Positions 58,345 to 64,000 of a DNA stretch of 64,000 nucleotides are shown in pieces. The notes below the pieces were generated by a model that worked only from the letters and a program-made list of their open reading frames with translations, had not been told where the DNA came from and made no database searches. The number at the start of each line of letters is the position of its first letter. Within the stretch, counting starts at the first letter, position 1. Origin of the DNA: Zingiber officinale. Taxonomy: Eukaryota > Streptophyta > Magnoliopsida > Zingiberales > Zingiberaceae. A program made the position numbers and the translations under genes. The DNA lies in assembly GCF_018446385.1 (NCBI RefSeq), contig NC_056000.1, forward strand, positions 36,307,511 to 36,371,510, written 5' to 3'.

Positions 58345-59496
58345 AATGTAATGATAGGATGATATCTTCATGATTCATTATTGCTTTAAATTTTTAACAT
58401 GAAAATGGAGGGGTTGAGTTTGAGTTCTAAACTATGATATGAAATAACAACACAAGTATGAAATTAAATCTAATGAACAAAAGAGCAATGCAAGTATGAA
58501 AATCTAGTCTAACTTAAACTATGATTGCAAGGAAATTAAAGTAATATAAAGTAAGTATTGAATGAAATCTATAGCATTAAAGAAATCTAATCTAACCTAT
58601 CCTAATTACAAGCATTCATTAACACTTAAAAAACACCATAAACATAAAACAACCTAAGAAAGAATCAACCCAACATGTCATTAGGTTCTCTCGTGAATGT
58701 ACTGCGGTTGCGGATAGTGATCGGACCTTCCTCTTCTAACCCGAAGAGGAAGGGGCTGTCAGATTGTAGTGAAGTGGTCAGATCTGAACAAGGATGAACT
58801 GAGGCCAATGGTGGCTAATCGGAGAAGCTCGTAGGTGGCCAGAGGTGCGGGAAGAAAATGTCCGAAGCTTGGTTGCGTTCCGTGAACTTGAGGCGTCGAG
58901 TTTCTTCCGTGAGAAAGAGATGGAGAAGATGGAGAGAAAGTTGGGTTAGGGATGGCCGGCCGGCGACGAGTGATGAGTAGAGGTGGCCGACGACCGTTGG
59001 TGAAGGAGGAAGAAGAAGTGGTGGCGTCACGTGCCCTAGCCGACGCGAGGAGAAAAATGCAAACCGTGAGGATCTCGTTCGGGCTCGAGAGAAAAAGGGT
59101 AAGGTTAATGGGTTATTGGATTTTGGTTTTGGTTGATGGGATCTAGATTTTGATTTTGGTTTTCGAGGATGAAATTGGGCTTTTGGAATTGGGCTTTAAG
59201 AGCAGGCTTGAGGATTGAGTTGAGTTTTTGAAATTGGACTTGGAATTACATTGAATTGGAGCTTCACTTCTTGATGAACCCTTGGATTATTTGATCCTGA
59301 TCAACGACCTAGATGCTTTCCTACAAAACAAGATGCACCTTTTAGATAAAATCTTAGAAAATATAGGAAAAATTATATCAAGACTCTAATTAGATATCAA
59401 CTCGTAAAATATGATATAAATGCGGAATTAAGCATACGAGAGGGTAAAAATGTTAAGTATAAGAGTCAAAACAGTGCATCAAAATGATAGTTATCA
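58345..59496 (-). repeat. 5' LTR of X, main piece
   Basis: Matches 33141-34468 apart from a missing segment of about 190 bp (33415-33600 of the left copy, between CTAATTAC and TTACAAGCA). Ends GATAGTTATCA. Confidence 0.9.
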
Positions 59497-59740
59497 ATCC
59501 ACCGACGGATTGAAGTTTTGTCCACCTTTCGGGTACGCCATAGAGTAGGAGCAAGTTATCACTGAACCGCGTAAACTAACGCGTCGTTTGGTTTATTGTC
59601 TCTTTATCTTTATTATTTATAGGTTAGCTTTCATCTTGTTAGTTTGTTTTTGTATTCCGTTGTACACTAACAAGTGTAGAAAGCGATCAAAGTGGATGAT
59701 CGACTATTCACCCCCACTAGTCGACATAAAGGTCCCAACA
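59497..59740 (+). repeat. W: solo LTR, right part
   Basis: Continues W from 33046 and ends ATAAAGGTCCCAACA. CCCCCACTAGTCGAC near the end matches usual Copia LTR ends. After 59740 the minus-strand integrase of V resumes. Confidence 0.8.
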
Positions 59741-60800
59741 AATATAGCCTAGACAAAATCTCTAATATCAAAAAGTACCTATCGATGATGACTATCAAAC
59801 TGAGCATGATACTTGGTATTGCTTTCTATAATTATCAATTTCACCTACTCATGAGTACCTCAAAGATGCTCTGCCATCTCATTCACTTTAGGTCAATTTC
59901 TCCCTACACGTGGAATAGGGGCAAAGTCCAAAACCCCCGATGGATTCTGACCATAGACAATCTCAAAAGGGCTTAATCATGTGGTCATATTTCTTGATCT
60001 GTTGTAAGCAAATTCTACTTGGGGTAACATCAAGTCCTATTGCTTTAGTTTAGTTCCTATGAGGCATCTCAAAAGATTACCCCGACTTCGATTCACCATC
60101 TCAGTTTGTCCATCTGTTTGAGGGTGGTAAGCATTGCTAAAGTTCAACTGCGTACTTAATTTTAACCATTAGCTTTTCTAGAAGCGACTAATAAACTTAG
60201 TATCTCGATAAAAAGTCATGGACTAAAGAATGTCATGTAAACGCATGATCTCCTTGAAGTAAAGATGGGCAATTTGGGCAGCATCCATAGTCTTCCTGCA
60301 AGCTATTAAATGTGTAATTTTTGAAAATCTATCAACCACAACAAGAACTGAATCTGAGATTCGTTGGGTACGAAGTAATCCCAATACGAAATCCTCGTTG
60401 ACATCGAACAAAGGAGCTTCAGGAACGAGTAGGGGAGTGTACTAGCCTGCATTTGTGAGAACATCGGTCAACAAAGTGAGCCACATTATTCGTCAACTTA
60501 GGCCAATAGAAATTGACAGAGATAAGGGTCAACGTATTATCACATCCGAAGTGTCTCTCATTATGAAGCTTGCTCATAATATGTTACCTTAGAGAATAGT
60601 CTGGAATGCACAACTATAACTCATGAAATATATAACCATTATACAAAATAAAATCATGTCGATGACCATAATGTACCTCCTAGAATATTGGTTTGTCATT
60701 GATACAGCCGAGTCGTTTGGCAAAGAATCCTTAGCTACTGCTTGTTGTTTTTGCACCAGTCTCTGCGGTCAGGCGGTTATTAGCAACTTCAAGTCTTCTT
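59741..60800 (-). pseudogene. V: Ty3/Gypsy integrase, N-terminal and core part
   Basis: Minus-strand fragments: HNERHFGCDNTLTLISVNFYWPKL (split here as HNERHFGCDN / TLTLISVNFYWPKL) with a His-His-Cys-Cys-like start near 60440-60560, then DFVLGLLRTQRISDSVLVVV and DRFSKITHLIACRKT at 60223-60411. It continues toward 59741 in broken frames, and the C-terminal part lies at 31930-32184. V is the outermost host of the nest. Confidence 0.78.
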
Positions 60801-62270
60801 GTGACAAAGTAATTGTAGTAAATCGTCTAGTCTCTTCCATCTTCGTGTTTCAGGTTCAGGTGAAATTCTCACAGACAATGTCAAATTTGATTTTGTGTGA
60901 AATCGGGGAAGTTAGTGCGCTGGGCAGGTGACTCCAACGTTGACTGCTAAAAGACTCTGAGATGGAAGCAAAGGGCGTCGAGCGGTCCCGGGTGCCAAAA
61001 ATAGAAAGTAGAGGGAAAAAGTATCAGCAACCGGATCAGGGAGGAGTCCCGGTTCAAGCACTTTGACACTCAAGTCAAATAGGTGGTCTGGGGAAAAAGA
61101 ATGCAAGAAATAGTAATGACGAACAATAGACTCTAAATGCATAATCTCGTGTATTTGCATCTTTAGGAATAGACCCTTTATATAGTGCTAATTTTCTTCT
61201 GTGCATGAATATCAATGCATTTTCAAAAAAGAACCGGCCCTTCTGACATTCTGACATATTTCAAAAAATGTGTCCACCACTTCTATATCTTGCAGGGTGA
61301 ACGCTTCCTCACACATATTGTACAGGAAATATTTCCTTGATCCTCTGATAATCGTTATACAAAATGTAAAAAAGGAATATTAAGTCATTGAATTGATGGA
61401 TCATTTATATGCTTAGTAGATAGGCTAACTAGGATCCTCTATCGTACAATCGGACCTCGCTCACGGACGAGTCGAATCAGCTAAGGAATAATGACCCTCT
61501 CGAGGATTCGGCCTCCGCTCGGCCTCTTCACTCGGCTTAAGAGTTCGGTCTGGCTGTATGCCTAGCATATCCAATTAGACCATAGGTCTGAGCGGCTAAG
61601 CCATTCGACTAAAACATGTAACCGTGCTAGCCCACCCCGAGTGACTTAACGGACTCAGCTTTGAAGGGCACTTATATGGATCGAGATTTCATCAATCCTG
61701 AGGGACTCGGGTTTCGATTGGACCTCTAATCCGATCGGCTAGACCACTCAGTCAAAACATCTGACCGTGCCTACCCCGAGTGTTGGCCTCTCCTTTATTT
61801 TGACTGCCACATCCCAAGCTTTCCTAACTTTGAGTTGGACTGTAGGGCCCCACATTACTCGGTATATCAACTTCAAACCGATAAATGGTCCGGTTATAGA
61901 ATTCATCGACAAGGTTGCATTCTATCGAATCATAATGCTATAAAGTTTAATAACACAAACTCTTCAATAGCATCAGTCTTCAGGATTGCAAGACGACAGC
62001 CACCCTACTACCCGCTCGGCAATGAAACATACAACCTCGAAAGACCCACCATCGAAAGACCTATTTCTCCATATTTCGAACAGTTTAGAGTTTGCTTGAT
62101 TATTGAAAAAGGTAGGGTAGTTTCAGTCAATTGGCTCCAATTCGAGCCATTGGCAAAATTTGACAGTTGGAATCTTTGCAAATAAAGCAGTTTAGCACTT
62201 GATTTTAGGTTACAATAATCCAATGCGACGAATCAAGTTATTTGAGGAGGATCCTCGATCGAGTTTTATA
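60801..62270. other. Repeat-derived flank of V and downstream region of the RING gene
   Basis: No intact gene. At 61560-61650 and 61730-61795 two diverged copies of a block occur (RACCACTCRGTCAAAACAT, CTGACCGTGC, CCCCGAGTG). 61100-61260 is unassigned. The last part up to 62270 should include the 3' UTR of the RING gene. Confidence 0.45.
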
Positions 62271-63444
62271 TCATGTGTGAAGAGCACTATTTTTGCAAAT
62301 GGGGCAGAGATTCTTGTGCATTAGCCACTGCTTAATGCAGGCTGTGTGGAAGTTGTGCCCGCAATCCAAGATCCCGAGTTCATCGCCTTCAACATATTCT
62401 TCCTGAGACGATCGAAGAGTAAGATTCCATCAGTTACTGGGTACTTTTCGATAAGGTTGAATAATTAGACAAATACCTGGCAGATGCAACATGGTTCATC
62501 ATGTTCCATAGTTGATGAATGCTTTTGCTGCTTCAGACACTTGATAACTTTTTCCTCGTTCAATCCGGTGCAGACATCGCCTATCCTCTCTTCCAATGCC
62601 AAGAGTTCCTATAACCAAGTATGAACTTGGATTCAACGAAATATCTCAACAGGAAAAAGAAAAGTCGTTGGAGCCAGATGAAATCAGACTATTAGTTCAT
62701 ACCTCATACGACATATTATCAACATCAAGACGCATGTCTCTGTGCCTATCATGCAAATCACTGCCCGCCAAAATTAGAGTCTGATCAAGGATAACGACAT
62801 CCTGGAAAGTTAAGATCAAGCCTATCAAACCACACAAAATGGAAACGTACGGTATGTTTGCAAAATCCTTGAGATATAAAGTCAATATCGACAAATTCAA
62901 ATAACAGAAAGATTAACATGACTAACAGACCTCTACGCAAACCACATCGGTGACTGAACATATTAAAACTGCATAAACCTATCTTCAAATGTTGAAATTT
63001 AGCACACTTTATCTAACAGATGCAAAGAATGTAGGAAAATCAATCTTTGCTAATTATTTGAGTATGATCATGTCACATAGAGCATGCGATAAAAATTCTA
63101 TGGGACAACAGATTGATTCTCTTCAAACCAATTGGCTTTTCAAATACAGTGGCTGTCGACGTGCCAATCTAAAGAGGTTAATGCCGTGTTAAAAGCTAGT
63201 TAAATGCATTATATATACAACAACATTACCATTATTAGTTCGCCTGCCAACTTTATGGTAACAAACTTGGTGAGTGATAGAACAATTGGGCTTCATAACC
63301 TTATCCATTTGAATCATATCTATTCTTTGAAAAAAAATGCAGTCTTACTAGTTGCTACTCGATACTGTATGATAAAATTGATAAAACACTCACCTCAAGT
63401 CGAAGACCATCCCCTCGGCGCAAGGATTCCAATGCATGACGGAT
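62271..63444 (-). CDS. RING-H2 E3 ubiquitin ligase, MBR1/RHG1A/HIP1-like, last four exons (5' part outside)
   Basis: E3 ligases of this type bring an E2-ubiquitin to a substrate through the RING. Exons 63444-63394, 62801-62703, 62608-62477 and 62402-62271 have GT-AG junctions, all phase 0, and give 137 C-terminal residues. They contain ALESLRRGDGLRLEDVVILD, HDRHRDMRLDVDNMSYE and ELLALEERIGDVCTGLNEE, conserved in the MBR1/RHG1A group. The RING is C-X2-C-X14-C-X-H-X2-H-X2-C-X10-C-X2-C, from CCIC through CGHNFHTAC to CPIC, with all eight metal ligands. The protein ends KNSALHT. The long, poorly conserved N-terminal part must lie beyond 64000. Substrate unknown. Confidence 0.9.
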
Positions 63445-64000
63445 CTGATAGCAGAAATATATGTAAGTACATTGTGAAAAAATTATATAACTTCGACAGA
63501 GATGTTTCAGCCATAAAGATAATAGTGCCATTAGAGCATTAACACTAATAAACACTGCGAGCATCATCAATTATAAATGCTAGTATAAAAGTGTAGATTG
63601 AGCTTTCCTGCATAGTTTAAGCTTTGCAACAAGTGACCAATCAATCAAACTTAAAGGAGTAGTTCTCACCTTCAATTCATGCTATGGTCAGCAATTAAAA
63701 ATGTTGTATCTTAGTTCCCTCCTCATTTCAACATTGCAGGAACTATACCTATCCTTCTCTTGTTCTATTATTGTCTTCTCGTCTTCTATTTCATCCATAG
63801 CATTCTAACATTTTCCTCTTCACAACCACAACTTATGATTTCTACTGCCACTCAACATCATGCTGCCTTACCCTTCCACATTCTCAATGTCAATATGAAC
63901 TCAAAATTGATCACAAAGAACTACAAGTGAATAAGATTGAGCAAACTGGACTTAGCCTGGGTTGGCTCAATTAAAAGTCTTCCAGCCTCATACAATGGTG
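63445..64000 (-). other. Intron of the RING gene, running off the window
   Basis: Upstream of a good acceptor (CTATCAG at 63451-63445), so at least the first part is intron. I could not identify another exon with confidence before the edge. Confidence 0.5.

Larger units (their letters stand above)
33047..59496 (-). mobile_element. X: gag-only Gypsy element of OTA type, with nested insertions
   Basis: LTRs are TGATAACTATC...GTAGCCCGACA on the minus strand: 33047-34468 (3') and 40116-40209 plus 58345-59496 (5', split by Z). Next to the 5' LTR is TTTTGGCGCCATTACC, resembling the TTTTGGCGCCGTTGCC leader of Athila/Tat-type elements. Without the solo LTR at 35584-37880 the interior is only ~3.3 kb and shows gag remnants but no pol. 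It sits inside W; the flanks ATCG and ATCC fit a short, slightly decayed duplication. Confidence 0.8.

Overview
The window is nuclear DNA of a flowering plant. The signs are spliced genes with GT-AG introns, plant-specific proteins (arabinose-5-phosphate isomerase with SIS and CBS domains, a filament-like plant protein, an MBR1/RHG1A-type RING-H2 ligase), and Copia and Gypsy LTR retrotransposons primed by initiator tRNA-Met. The GC-rich first exon of the isomerase gene fits a monocot of the commelinid group. A member of the Zingiberales is only a weak guess. Transposable elements and their debris make up most of the sequence.

Layout. 1-3420: 3' end of a Sirevirus-like Copia element with a complete 1.54-kb 3' LTR. 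It sits inside an exon of a minus-strand, seven-exon Ulp1/DUF1985-type gene (3421-5873), whose reading frame is open up to the insertion. 5874-9118: AT-rich spacer with a hAT MITE that has a perfect 8-bp target duplication. 9119-10873: intact KdsD-type gene, plus strand. 11383-11700: degenerate 138-bp tandem repeat. 12188-15600: intact FPP gene, minus strand, convergent with KdsD; its probable 5'-UTR intron holds an AU-type SINE. 17100-21550: AT-rich spacer with a (TA)31 tract, a TA-flanked MITE-like element and a 121-bp tandem repeat. 21552-30119: a wrecked plus-strand Copia element (here C1), invaded by a hAT MITE, by a gag-only minus-strand Copia element (A) and by part of a related one (B). 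30120-31929: tandem repeats.

31930-60800: a nest of at least five levels that can be read from target duplications. Gypsy remnant V holds a solo LTR, W. W holds X, a gag-only Gypsy element of the OTA type. X holds a solo LTR of family Z in its interior and a complete Tekay-like Gypsy element Z (40210-58339) in its right LTR. The left LTR of Z holds Copia element Y (40369-48944). 62271-63444: last four exons of a RING-H2 E3 ubiquitin ligase gene, minus strand, running off the right edge.

Function. The three host genes are unrelated: a step toward Kdo for pectin rhamnogalacturonan II, a long coiled-coil structural protein, and protein ubiquitination. They do not form a pathway. The most unusual pattern is non-coding. 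LTRs of several unrelated families carry dense clusters of CpG-containing palindromes. One 22-bp design, two 9-bp inverted half-sites around 4 bp, is shared by a Copia (Sirevirus-like) and a Gypsy (Tekay-like) family.
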